From Carboxylicivirga sp. (GTDB lineage Bacteria > Bacteroidota > Bacteroidia > Bacteroidales > Marinilabiliaceae), in assembly GCA_025210475.1 (NCBI GenBank), contig JAOARW010000035.1, positions 215,637 to 279,636 of the forward strand: a DNA stretch of 64,000 bases, written 5' to 3'. Below the pieces are notes generated by a model. The model was not told where the DNA came from. It ran no database searches and was given only the letters and a program-made list of their open reading frames with translations. Made by a program: the position numbers and the translations under genes. Every line of letters begins with the position of its first letter. The first letter of the stretch is position 1. Positions 37,840 to 47,326 of the stretch are shown piece by piece.

Positions 37840-38826
37840 ATGATGAATAAGGAAAAACTGCATAAATATGCTTTAAACGAAATAACTGATAGAGCAGAGA
37901 TTGAAGAAGTTGTCAGCTGGATTGAGAGTTCGGAGGAAAACCAGCAAGAGTTTAACCGCATTAAGAACCTGTGGTCGTATAGTACTTTTGCCAATTACAA
38001 TACCTATGCCAATATATCAGAAGATGCGTCAAAAGAGCGAAGAACAGAAAGAAGAATCCATTTAAATGCAAAGATAATAAAATATGCTGCCGTGCTGGTA
38101 ATCAGCTTCTTCCTTGGTGGGCTATCAGTGTTTTTTGTTGGAAAACAATCCGAGGCTAGCTTGGCTTATAACGAAGTGATTGTTCCGTATGGAGAGAGTG
38201 CAGAAGTAATATTGCCAGATAAAACGCATGTATGGTTAAATCCGGGCAGTCGCTTGGTTTATCCCTCCTCTTTTAATAACAAAACAAGAGACGTACGCCT
38301 ATCTGGTGAAGCTATGTTTGAGGTTGTTCATAGTGACAAAGTACCTTTTCATGTATGCACACCTGATTTAATAGTAGAAGTTTTAGGTACTACTTTTAAT
38401 GTGGAAGCTTATGAAAACGATGATGAGACCTATGTAACCCTTGTTGATGGAGCTGTTAATGTACAAAACAATACGGGACAGGTTTTAGCTCGCTTAAATC
38501 CTGGACAACGAGTTGTTTATGGAAAAAATAGTGGTTCACTGATGCTTGATGAGATAGAACCTGATTATTACGCCATGTGGAAGAATGGCGTATACAATTA
38601 CACTAATGAAAGTTTGGGCGAAATAGCAGAAAAATTGGAACGCATGTATAATGTAACGATTGTTTTTGATGACATGGCTACCAAAAAAGTAAAATATACT
38701 GGTTCAATTTTAAAGAGTAAACCAATTGACCAAATACTGGATGTATTTAAATATACTTCTTCAGTTGACTATTCCATTGAAGTTAGAAATAACAAGCCTA
38801 ATTTGATAAAAATCAAACGGAACTGA
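37840..38826 (+). CDS. FecR-family anti-sigma factor
   Basis: A 328-residue inner-membrane protein: cytoplasmic N-terminal helical part (DRAEIEEVVSWIESSEENQQ), one membrane helix at about 84-106 (KYAAVLVISFFLGGLSVFFV), then the periplasmic FecR domain (VIVPYGESAEVILPDKTHVW, VTLVDGAVNVQNN, LNPGQRVVYG) and the DUF4974 tail (YNYTNESLGEIAEKLERMYN). It would hold an ECF sigma factor and receive the signal from the STN domain of the receptor encoded 150 bp downstream. ATG at 37843 is an alternative start. The usual adjacent sigma gene is absent; the only ECF candidate of this type lies at 22456. Confidence 0.92.
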   Translation: MMNKEKLHKYALNEITDRAEIEEVVSWIESSEENQQEFNRIKNLWSYSTFANYNTYANISEDASKERRTERRIHLNAKIIKYAAVLVISFFLGGLSVFFVGKQSEASLAYNEVIVPYGESAEVILPDKTHVWLNPGSRLVYPSSFNNKTRDVRLSGEAMFEVVHSDKVPFHVCTPDLIVEVLGTTFNVEAYENDDETYVTLVDGAVNVQNNTGQVLARLNPGQRVVYGKNSGSLMLDEIEPDYYAMWKNGVYNYTNESLGEIAEKLERMYNVTIVFDDMATKKVKYTGSILKSKPIDQILDVFKYTSSVDYSIEVRNNKPNLIKIKRN

Positions 38827-38977
38827 TTTTTCAGAATCACTTTTTAGTTGAATTTTATTAGAACAATAGAGTAAATTCTCCGCACAAAATATGTATATTA
38901 ACGTGCCACTTGGAGGGAGCTTGTGAAGAGGTATTCATATTGCTCTGTGTTTGGACAAGGTAATATACGGGAGAGAG

Positions 38978-41900
38978 ATGAAATTAATTATAAAACTTAT
39001 TTTTATAGGATTTCTGCTTTGCACCTCATTAGCTAGTGCCCAAGAAATAAAAATCAATTTAGAGATGAGCAATGCATCTTTGATTGAGATTCTGAAGCAG
39101 ATTGAATATCAAACAGATTTACATTTTATATACCGAAGTGGGGAGGTGATAACGAAACAAGAAATTAATGTTAATGTTTCAGAGCATTCGCTTTTTGAGT
39201 TGTTGGATACAATGCTTCCCGAATTAAATTTAGAATACGAAGCTTTTGATAAGTACATTGCTATAAAAAAGGTTAGCCCATCTTTTATAAACCATTTAAA
39301 GCAACGGAAGAAAATAACCGGCATCGTTAGAGGTAAAGACGGCTCGCTCATACCAGGTGTGGCCATCTTTACAAAAGGACAATCAATCGGTACTATATCT
39401 GATATTAATGGTTTCTTTAGTATCGATTTACCTTATGAGATTACTACTCTTTACGTTTCATTTATAGGTATGGTACCACAAGTTATAGAACTGAGTTCAT
39501 TAACAAATCTCTCTATAACTTTGGAAGAAGAAGTAATGGATATTGACGAGATTGTTATTGTGGGTATGCGTGGCGCACAAATTAGGGAAATACAAGCAAA
39601 AAGGAATGCAACTACCGTTATCGAATCCATAACACCAGAGGATATTGGTAATTTCTCCGATGAAAGTGTGGCCGATGCACTGGAAAGGGTTCCCGGAGTG
39701 CAAATTGAGCGCGATGAAACAGGTGTAGAGGGTGACCGCGTGTCTGTTCGAGGCTTAGGTTCACAGTTTGTTAATGTAACCATTAACGGACGTACTCCGC
39801 TTTCGGCAGGTAACGAAGGGAGTTCTAATTTTCGGAAATTTAATGTAGGAGTGTTGCCTCCTGAAATAGTTCACGGAGCTAAAGTTTATAAAACACCTGA
39901 TGCCACATTGGTTGATCCTGGTATGGGTGGGAGTGTTGATTTTCAAACATTACGTCCGTTGAAAATAAAATATAGGGATAAGAGGAACCACATGGTAATT
40001 GTGAATACTCGTGGAGAATATAATCCCATGGTAGAAGGAGTAGACATTCAACCTCGTATGAGTGCTGCCCTAGGGCTTAAAACAAAAAACAATAAATTGG
40101 GCATTTTTGCTTCTATAATTAAAAGCAAATCGCAAAGAAATCGAGATGAATCATACGTTAGAGTGCAACCCCGAACCATTCGTATTGATAATAATGATGA
40201 CGGTATGTTTAACCCAAATGGGGGGGACATTTTGTATGAAGGCATTTTGGCGCCTACTAGCCGCACCAATAATCCCATTCGTGAAACGCGCAAAAGATTG
40301 GGTTATTCTTTGGCAGTACAGTGGAATCCTTTAACGCACTTGGAGGTATTGGTGGATTATACCAGTGCTACTTATGATAATCAATCTCACCGAGCCTTGT
40401 CACGCCAGCTTATTTCTTTTGGAGGAAATAATGGTATTTATGGTGACGATAATTTTTTTCAAAAAGATGCTGTTATTATTCAAGACAATTACCTACGTTA
40501 TTTTAATACAAATGGCTCTAAACAATCAAGGATACAGAACCAGGTGAGTCATCAGCAGTTCGATAATTATACCAACAACACCATAGGAGGTATCAATGTA
40601 AAATACAATCTAAAAGGTTGGATAATGAACTTTGATTATTCGGTTTCGAAACTTAATTTCCGTCAGAACCTGATTACTTATGGTTCCATGATTTTGGATT
40701 ACAGTAGAATAAACCAAGATGCAATTGAATTTGATGTTCGAAATGGAGCACCTGTATTCAATTGGTCTTCTGGTGACAATGCCTCACTTGATTATTCATT
40801 ATATGGGCTTAAAGCCAATAAAGACAATTTAGCTCCGATCAATCAGGGTTATAGAATTAAAGAAACAGCAGGGGATAATTTTGCATATAGATTTGATCTT
40901 CAAAAGAAACTAAATAAAATTACGTTTAAGGCAGGGGTGCGATATAGCTCGAACAAGTTGGATTATCGCACTGGCAATGGTCAAAACAGGAAGCCGAATG
41001 ATGAGCAATTCCAATCCTTAAAGGACTCATATAATGGTAATTTTATCAATGATTTTATGCCCGACAAAAATTTGGGTATAAATTCGTGGGTTTATGCTGA
41101 TCGAAATAAACTCAAAAGAATTATGCCAGAGTTTTACACAGTAAACGAAGGGAATATTTTTTCTGTTGACATTAAAGACTTAAGCAATGCAGAAAGTGAA
41201 TTGAAGCCGAATCCAACAAGTGGCTATATCCGAGAAGAAGGTTTGGTGTTTTACGGGCAAATGGATTTTAAAACCTCGTTTTTAAGGAGGCGACTGGCTG
41301 GTAATATTGGTATAAGGGCCATTTCTACTAATGTAAATGCCATTGGTTTTTCAGGGATACGAACGCAAGATTTAGACGGAGTTGCAGAAGTAGTTGAATC
41401 CAGCAAAGTGACTGAAGTAAGTAGTTCAAGGTGTGACTTTACACCTTCGCTAAACCTTAAATGGGAATTAAGTAGTGACTTTGTATACCGTTTAGGTCTT
41501 TCAAGAGCGATTTCAAGACCTAGGCTTATTGATATGGTTCCAACCAATGAAGTGAGGAGTTTACCTGCTGATTTTATTGCTAGCCCGGACTATGATTCGA
41601 ATCAAAGCTACAGCCAAAACAGAATTATAATTGCAAATCCCGACTTAAAACCATATTCAGCATGGCAAATGGATCATACATTTGAATATTATTTGAAATC
41701 GGGAGGAGCACTTGTTTTTAGTGCCTTTCATAAAAAAATATCTGACTATGTATTAAGTATTGAGAAAGGAGAGCAAGCCTTCCCGAGTAAGGAGGCAATT
41801 GCCCTGGAACTGGATTCAAACATTCCGTGGAATGAAATGAAGTTCAGTATAAAACAGGCTGAAAATTATACAGATGCCAGATTATATGGCTTTGAACTGG

Positions 41901-42352
41901 GGTTTAATCAAATGTTCAGATTTTTGCCACAGCCTTTTAATTTCTTTGGTTTAAAGGGTAACTACAATTTTGTTAGCAGTAGTTTCTCGCAAGAAGTGGG
42001 TGATAACAACAATGGTTTTCCAGGCTCCTCCACTCACAGTTTTAATGCGGTGTTATATTTCGATAAAGACAGGTTCAACTGTCGTTTGGCTTACGCTTAT
42101 AGATCCGACTATCTTCGCCAACTAGGTGATACTGGGGAACGTGTGTCTCAAACTGTTTTTACTGAGGGAAGGTCTAAGCTTAATTTTAGAATGGCATATA
42201 ATATCCTAAAATACAGGAATTTGCAGCTTTCTTTTAGTGCTACCAACCTTACCAATGCCGACCAGGTAGGCTACATTGGGTCACCTGGCAACAACTATCA
42301 GTTTATCGATATCGATCGTATTTATACTTTGGGTTTAAGGTTAAAAATATAA
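38978..42352 (+). CDS. TonB-dependent transducer with STN domain, SusD-less
   Basis: About 1124 residues from the ATG at 38978, which has a GGGAGAGAG ribosome site; the TTG at 38951 is less likely. Domain order: signal peptide, STN secretin-like domain (IKINLEMSNASLIEILKQIE to about 95), carboxypeptidase-regulatory domain (KITGIVRGKDGSLIPGVAIF), plug (RVPGVQIERDETGVEGDRVS followed by VRGLGSQF), barrel ending in YTLGLRLKI. The STN domain plus the upstream FecR identify it as a signalling receptor. It is very similar along its whole length to 28202-31411, so one arose by duplication of the other. No SusD partner is present. Confidence 0.93.
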   Translation: MKLIIKLIFIGFLLCTSLASAQEIKINLEMSNASLIEILKQIEYQTDLHFIYRSGEVITKQEINVNVSEHSLFELLDTMLPELNLEYEAFDKYIAIKKVSPSFINHLKQRKKITGIVRGKDGSLIPGVAIFTKGQSIGTISDINGFFSIDLPYEITTLYVSFIGMVPQVIELSSLTNLSITLEEEVMDIDEIVIVGMRGAQIREIQAKRNATTVIESITPEDIGNFSDESVADALERVPGVQIERDETGVEGDRVSVRGLGSQFVNVTINGRTPLSAGNEGSSNFRKFNVGVLPPEIVHGAKVYKTPDATLVDPGMGGSVDFQTLRPLKIKYRDKRNHMVIVNTRGEYNPMVEGVDIQPRMSAALGLKTKNNKLGIFASIIKSKSQRNRDESYVRVQPRTIRIDNNDDGMFNPNGGDILYEGILAPTSRTNNPIRETRKRLGYSLAVQWNPLTHLEVLVDYTSATYDNQSHRALSRQLISFGGNNGIYGDDNFFQKDAVIIQDNYLRYFNTNGSKQSRIQNQVSHQQFDNYTNNTIGGINVKYNLKGWIMNFDYSVSKLNFRQNLITYGSMILDYSRINQDAIEFDVRNGAPVFNWSSGDNASLDYSLYGLKANKDNLAPINQGYRIKETAGDNFAYRFDLQKKLNKITFKAGVRYSSNKLDYRTGNGQNRKPNDEQFQSLKDSYNGNFINDFMPDKNLGINSWVYADRNKLKRIMPEFYTVNEGNIFSVDIKDLSNAESELKPNPTSGYIREEGLVFYGQMDFKTSFLRRRLAGNIGIRAISTNVNAIGFSGIRTQDLDGVAEVVESSKVTEVSSSRCDFTPSLNLKWELSSDFVYRLGLSRAISRPRLIDMVPTNEVRSLPADFIASPDYDSNQSYSQNRIIIANPDLKPYSAWQMDHTFEYYLKSGGALVFSAFHKKISDYVLSIEKGEQAFPSKEAIALELDSNIPWNEMKFSIKQAENYTDARLYGFELGFNQMFRFLPQPFNFFGLKGNYNFVSSSFSQEVGDNNNGFPGSSTHSFNAVLYFDKDRFNCRLAYAYRSDYLRQLGDTGERVSQTVFTEGRSKLNFRMAYNILKYRNLQLSFSATNLTNADQVGYIGSPGNNYQFIDIDRIYTLGLRLKI

Positions 42353-42367
42353 TTACAATTTAGCATA

Positions 42368-42393
42368 GGGTATTTGGCATTATAGAGTACTTA
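42368..42393 (+). promoter_or_regulatory. GGGTA-N15-TACTTA motif, copy B
   Basis: GCATAGGGTA, 15 bases, then TACTTATATTA. It begins 16 bp after the receptor stop and 165 bp upstream of the GH97 start. It has the same boxes and spacing as copies A and C. Confidence 0.58.
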
Positions 42394-42557
42394 TATTAAA
42401 GAGTAACTTATAAAGTAAATATCTATGCTTGGCAAGGAAAAGTGTATTCATGTTCTTAATCTGCTAATTTTTAACTTCTAGATTGGAGATGAAATTGATT
42501 AGCCAATTTAGCTTGATATCTCGGAATTTGCACGGGCAATTTTAATTTAAATCTAAT

Positions 42558-44462
42558 ATGAAATCTTCAACACTCATTTTTTTAACAGTAGTCATTGGTT
42601 TTGCATTAAATGCTAATCTTTCTGCTCAGAATAAATTTGAACTTCAATCTCTCAATAAAAAAGATAAAGTAATTATAGGTAGCGATGAATTAGGTTGGTA
42701 TTATACGTATTTAAAAGGAGAAGATGTTGCTATTGGCAAATCTCGGTTAGGAATAAATTTGGAAGATGAGTTAATCAGTGATTTAAAAGTGGTCAATACC
42801 ACATTGGATAAGCAAGAATCTAATTGGAAGCCTAAATGGGGAATGCAAAAAATAATACCCGATAATTACAAAGAACTGACCATTACTCTGGAAAACGAAG
42901 ATAATAGCATTTCCATGGGGTTGATTTTCAGAATGTATAATGAAGGGCTAGCATTTAAATATACTTTTTGTATCACTAAGCCAAGTTCATTTGTCATAAA
43001 AAATGAATTGACCGAATTTAAAGTTTCCGAAGATTCAAAATGTTGGGTATTAATTCATCCCTGGGGTAAGAAGTATAAGGCGGATGTACCTGTTAAGGAA
43101 GTGGAGAATGCAAGTTTACCCATTCTTTCAAAATCAAAAAAAGGAAAGTATGTGTTTATAACAGAGGCGGAATTGTATAACTATGGCAGTTTGCATGTTA
43201 CATCAAATGACAAGGGCGTTTTGAATGCTAATATTATGGGCGATGTTAGCTTTAAAGGTCAGACAGAAAGTCCATGGCGAGTCATTATGTCTGCTGACAG
43301 TCCAAGCTATTTTATTGAAAAAGGTTATTTGATTCAGAATTTGAATAAACCTTCAAAAATTGAAGACACATCATGGATAAAACCGGGTATTTCCAATTGG
43401 GACTGGCGTGTGAGAGGAGCCATAGAAGACGGATTTACTTACGGTTTAAATACAGAATCTTTATTGCGCTTGTTGAACGCAACAGCAGAACTGGGACTTC
43501 CATATTTTATGATTGATGCCGGGTGGTACGGCGTAGAACATGAAAAAGAATCCGACCCGTTTACTGCTATTCCAGAAGTTGATTTGCAGAAAATTCTATC
43601 TCAGGCCAGGCAGAAAAATATAGGCATTTGGCTCTATGTCAATAGAAAAGCCTTTGAGAATTATGATTTTGATAAACTTCTTGCAACCTACAAATCATGG
43701 GGTGTAGTTGGTGTAAAATTCGGGTTTCTTAAAAAGAAGAACCAAAAGTCGGTAAAGTTACTTCAAGACGTATTGGAAACATGTGCCAAACACCAAATCA
43801 TGTTCGACTGCCACGAAGCGGTTATTCCTTCTGGAATTGAGCGTACATGGCCTAATTTTTTAACTCGTGAGTATAATCATTCGTTAGAAGACGGGCGATA
43901 CATCGCCTCTCCTACTGACCATACCATCACCCCATTCCTAAACAATGTAGCGGGCCCTATAGATGTTACCCCCGGCTTCTTTGATATTGATAAAATAACG
44001 GAGCGAAAATATGTACGCGAACCCTTAAAATCTACCGTTGTGGCGCAGGCCGCCATGTGCTTGACCTATTTTTCACCATTGCTGTGCTTGCCCGATATTC
44101 CACAAGCCTATCAACGTAAAAATGATTTATTTCAATTTATAAAAAGTTTGCCTTTAAGTTATGATGAATCTAAAGTATTAGTAGGCGACATTGGAAAAAA
44201 TTATGTGGTAGCAAGAAGAAAAGGAAAAAAATGGTGGATTGCTGGTGTTTGTAATGAGGAAGGAAGTCGTTTTAAATTGCCACTGGATTTTCTAGAAAAA
44301 GGCAACTATCGCATGCATTTATTTACAGATGGGAAAACAAGCAGTTGGCAAAACGATAGGGAAAGTTATCAAGCAATTCAAAAAACGATTAGAAGTTACG
44401 ATTCCCTGGATTTAATAATGGCTCCGGGAGGTGGCGTGTGCATAATGTTGGAACTCCTCTAA
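42558..44462 (+). CDS. GH97 glycoside hydrolase
   Basis: A 634-residue periplasmic GH97 enzyme: signal peptide (ending LSAQ24), N-terminal beta-sandwich, then a TIM barrel with YFMIDAGWYGVEHEKESDPF, VVGVKFGFL, MFDCHEAVIPSGIERTWPNF followed by LTREY, and a C-terminal beta domain. Where retaining GH97 alpha-galactosidases have a nucleophile Asp (KVDF), this protein has Gly (KFGF, about residue 390), the situation described for the inverting SusB branch. The Glu in CHEAV and in TREY remain. Substrate is an alpha-linked glucoside or galactoside; which one is not resolved. The next gene is a broken sulfatase. Confidence 0.9.
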   Translation: MKSSTLIFLTVVIGFALNANLSAQNKFELQSLNKKDKVIIGSDELGWYYTYLKGEDVAIGKSRLGINLEDELISDLKVVNTTLDKQESNWKPKWGMQKIIPDNYKELTITLENEDNSISMGLIFRMYNEGLAFKYTFCITKPSSFVIKNELTEFKVSEDSKCWVLIHPWGKKYKADVPVKEVENASLPILSKSKKGKYVFITEAELYNYGSLHVTSNDKGVLNANIMGDVSFKGQTESPWRVIMSADSPSYFIEKGYLIQNLNKPSKIEDTSWIKPGISNWDWRVRGAIEDGFTYGLNTESLLRLLNATAELGLPYFMIDAGWYGVEHEKESDPFTAIPEVDLQKILSQARQKNIGIWLYVNRKAFENYDFDKLLATYKSWGVVGVKFGFLKKKNQKSVKLLQDVLETCAKHQIMFDCHEAVIPSGIERTWPNFLTREYNHSLEDGRYIASPTDHTITPFLNNVAGPIDVTPGFFDIDKITERKYVREPLKSTVVAQAAMCLTYFSPLLCLPDIPQAYQRKNDLFQFIKSLPLSYDESKVLVGDIGKNYVVARRKGKKWWIAGVCNEEGSRFKLPLDFLEKGNYRMHLFTDGKTSSWQNDRESYQAIQKTIRSYDSLDLIMAPGGGVCIMLELL

Positions 44463-44480
44463 AAAATCTTGACTATTATC

Positions 44481-44528
44481 TGATCAATTCCATAGGTTAA
44501 AGTGGAATTGGGGGATTGGAATTGATCA
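44481..44528. terminator. Perfect 11-bp inverted repeat after GH97
   Basis: TGATCAATTCC (44481-44491) and GGAATTGATCA (44518-44528) could form a hairpin just after the GH97 stop. The loop is 26 bases and there is no T-run, so termination is only one option; an operator is another. Confidence 0.4.
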
Positions 44529-44647
44529 TGAAACTAATTATAAAATACAAATCAATGATGAAACGACCATGATAAAAATTTTCTCACACACGAAGATGAT
44601 TATCTTTTGGGAGTTCCATCTGACCATAAGAATCAAAATATTAACAG

Positions 44648-45718
44648 ATGAAAAATAGTTATATATCACTAATGTCGATAGTTTTAGTCACATTAGTAAC
44701 AGCCTTTACAACCACCGCTCAAGTAGATAACAAACCCAATATCGTTATTGTAATGGCAGATGATTTGGGGTACGGTGACCTGTCCTCGTATGGCAACCAA
44801 CAAATCAACACGCCCCATATCGACCAATTGGCCAAAGAAGGCATTCGTTTTACCGATTTCCATTCCAACGGTCCCGTGTGTAGTCCCACCAGAGCTGCTT
44901 TGTTAACAGGAAAATACCAGCAGCGAACAGGCGTTGAAGGTGTCATTACAGCAAAAAAACACCGCGAACATGGTTTGGGTCTAAAGGAAATAACCATTGC
45001 CGAAGAATTTAAAAATCATGGCTATCACTGTGGTATGTATGGAAAGTGGCATCTGAGATATACCCAGGCATTTAACCCTATTCATCAAGGGTTTGATGAA
45101 TACACCGGGTTTGTAAGCGGAAACATCGATTACCATTCTCATATCGATCAGGAAGGATTCAAAGATTGGTGGAAAGGCAAAGTATTTTATAACGAAGCAG
45201 GCTATGACACCGGTTTGATTACAAAATACGGTGTAGATTTTATTGTTAAAAACAATTCAAAAGAAACAGACAAACCCTTTTGGCTGTATCTGCCCATGCA
45301 GCTCCGCATTACCCGTATCAAAGGCAAAAAAGCAACAGTTTTAGGGAGATTGGTAAGCGTAGAGTGTACAACGCAAAAAAAGATAGCATCCCCTCTGTCT
45401 ATCAAGAAATGGTTGAGGTGATGGACAATGGGGTTGGAGAAATTGTGCAAACATTGAAAGTGACTGGGCAGTATGAAAATACCATCTTTGTTTTTTTGTC
45501 GGATAATGGTGCTTCCTCCAATGGGAATAATGGCAGTCTAAGAGGATTTATAGGAAGTGCTTATGAAGGCGTAAGCCGTGTGCCAGCAATATCTGAACTA
45601 TATAATTTATCTGATGATTTAGGAGAAAAAAGATTTAAGTTCTAGTTACCCCGATATAGTATCTGCACTTTCCGAGAAACTTCGAGCCTGGAAAAGGGAT
45701 GTTAAAGCAAGAAAATAA
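44648..45718 (+). pseudogene. S1-family sulfatase, two frameshifts and an internal deletion
   Basis: The front is intact: signal peptide, [31 protein letters not shown] (Cys78) and GKWH. At about 45290 the frame shifts after FWLYLPM; the plus-one frame continues [11 protein letters not shown] and VFLSDNGASSN. After YEGVSRVPAI the text jumps straight to SELYNLSDDLGE, skipping about 150-180 residues normally found there. A last shift near 45630 restores DLSSSYPDIVSALSEKLRAW to a stop at 45718. The product would be inactive. Its former role beside GH97 is mirrored by the dead module at 62.8-63.8 kb. Confidence 0.85.
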
Positions 45719-45772
45719 AAATGTAAAATAGCATTAAGCATAGAAATTTTAGATTTTTTGCATTTAAGCATA

Positions 45773-45798
45773 GGGTATTTGCTTTTTAGACGTACTTA
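45773..45798 (+). promoter_or_regulatory. GGGTA-N15-TACTTA motif, copy C, ahead of the ten-gene operon
   Basis: GCATAGGGTA, 15 bases, TACTTAATAGATG. It ends 58 bp before the first sulfatase start of the large operon and shares both boxes and the exact spacing with copies A and B. Confidence 0.6.
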
Positions 45799-45855
45799 AT
45801 AGATGTACTGAAGAAAGTTCTTAGTTGTAAAAAATAATACAAATTCTATAATTAG

Positions 45856-47307
45856 ATGATACGACAAATTTTAATAGTAATTCTCCTATTAGTAGGAATG
45901 TTTAATGTTAGCGCAAACAATAAGAATGAAAAAACAGGAAAACGCCCCAACGTTCTTTGGATTTATTTGGAAGATGTAAGTGGTTGGATGAGTTGTTATG
46001 GAGACTCAGTAATTGAAACACCTAATATGGATGCCCTGGCAGATGAAGGAATTAGGTTTAATCGGTATTATGCAACGGCAGGAGTTTGTTCTGCATCGCG
46101 TTCTGCTGTTTTAACCGGAATGATGCAAACCACCATTGGAGCGCATCATCACAGAAGCAGCAGGCCGGAGTGGCGTGGTAAAAAATTTAATGAATTTGAT
46201 CGTAACAATTTACCCGAAGATGTTGTGCCTTTGCCAATAGCATTTCGAAAAGCGGGATATTATACATTTAATGAAGGAGGAAAGGATGATTATAACTTTA
46301 TGTTTGACATATCTGAGCTTTATGATTACGAGCGAGGATTATTTGATAAAGGTTGGGCACCCCGTTCGTTTTTGGCAGGAGATTGTTTAAATGGAAACAT
46401 CGAAAATAAGCCCTGGTTTGGACAATTGCAGTTAGGAGGTGGAAAACTAAGAAAGTTAAAGCCAGTTGTTGACCGGGAGAAAGTTCCGGTGTTTCCTTAT
46501 TACCCCGATATACCAGAGATGAGAGAAGAAATAGCTTATCACTATGATTGCTTGTTGGAAACCGATAATCAGGTTGGGCAAATTATTCAGAAACTAAAGG
46601 AAATGGGAGAATACGAAAATACCCTTATTTTCCTGTTCAGTGACCATGGAATGAAACTTCATAGGCATAAGCAGTTTTTATACGAAGGCGGTATAAAAAT
46701 GCCTTTTATTCTGTTGGGTCCTGGTGTTGAAAAAGGAAAGATAAATGAGCAGTTGATAAGTGGTATTGATATTTCAGCTACCAGTCTGGCAGTGGCAGGA
46801 ATCGATGTCCCTGAAAATATGGAAGGTCAAAACATTCTTGATCCCAACTGGAAAGGTCACAAATATGTAATTGCCGCACGTGACCGTTGTGATTTTACCA
46901 TAGAGAAAATAAGAGCAGTGGTTACACCTGATTTCAAATATTTAAAAAACTATCTTACTGATCGTACCTATATGCAGCCCAGCTACAAAGATAATTGGCC
47001 AATAACAAAACGTCTTCACGAAATGATGGTTGCAGGACAAATGAACGAAGAGCAACTTGTGTTCTTTGGTGAGAACAAGCCAGCTGAAGAATTGTATGAT
47101 CTGGCCAACGATCCAAATGAATTGCATAATCTGGCCAATGATCCCAAATACAAAACGGTATTAAAGAAGCACCGTAGAATGCTGGAATGCTGGATTGAAG
47201 AAACCGGAGATAAAGGCCAAAATATGGAGTCGGAGATTGGTTTACGATGTGTCTATCAGCGTTGGGGCAAGAGATGTGTGAATCCGGAATATGATAAAAT
47301 AAAGTAA
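45856..47307 (+). CDS. S1-family sulfatase with CSASR active site
   Basis: A 483-residue sulfatase, first gene of the 16-kb operon. Signal peptide ends near NVSA20. The signature is AGVCSASRSAVLTGMM (Cys78), an Ala in place of the usual Pro of CxPxR, a form accepted by maturases. VLWIYLEDVSGWMSCYGD and LFSDHGMKLHRHK carry metal and sulfate ligands. The GKWHLG box is replaced by NEGGKDDYNF, seen in heparan N-sulfatase-like subgroups. The next gene starts 20 bp downstream. Confidence 0.9.
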   Translation: MIRQILIVILLLVGMFNVSANNKNEKTGKRPNVLWIYLEDVSGWMSCYGDSVIETPNMDALADEGIRFNRYYATAGVCSASRSAVLTGMMQTTIGAHHHRSSRPEWRGKKFNEFDRNNLPEDVVPLPIAFRKAGYYTFNEGGKDDYNFMFDISELYDYERGLFDKGWAPRSFLAGDCLNGNIENKPWFGQLQLGGGKLRKLKPVVDREKVPVFPYYPDIPEMREEIAYHYDCLLETDNQVGQIIQKLKEMGEYENTLIFLFSDHGMKLHRHKQFLYEGGIKMPFILLGPGVEKGKINEQLISGIDISATSLAVAGIDVPENMEGQNILDPNWKGHKYVIAARDRCDFTIEKIRAVVTPDFKYLKNYLTDRTYMQPSYKDNWPITKRLHEMMVAGQMNEEQLVFFGENKPAEELYDLANDPNELHNLANDPKYKTVLKKHRRMLECWIEETGDKGQNMESEIGLRCVYQRWGKRCVNPEYDKIK

Positions 47308-47326
47308 CCTCTTAATTGGTGTAAAT

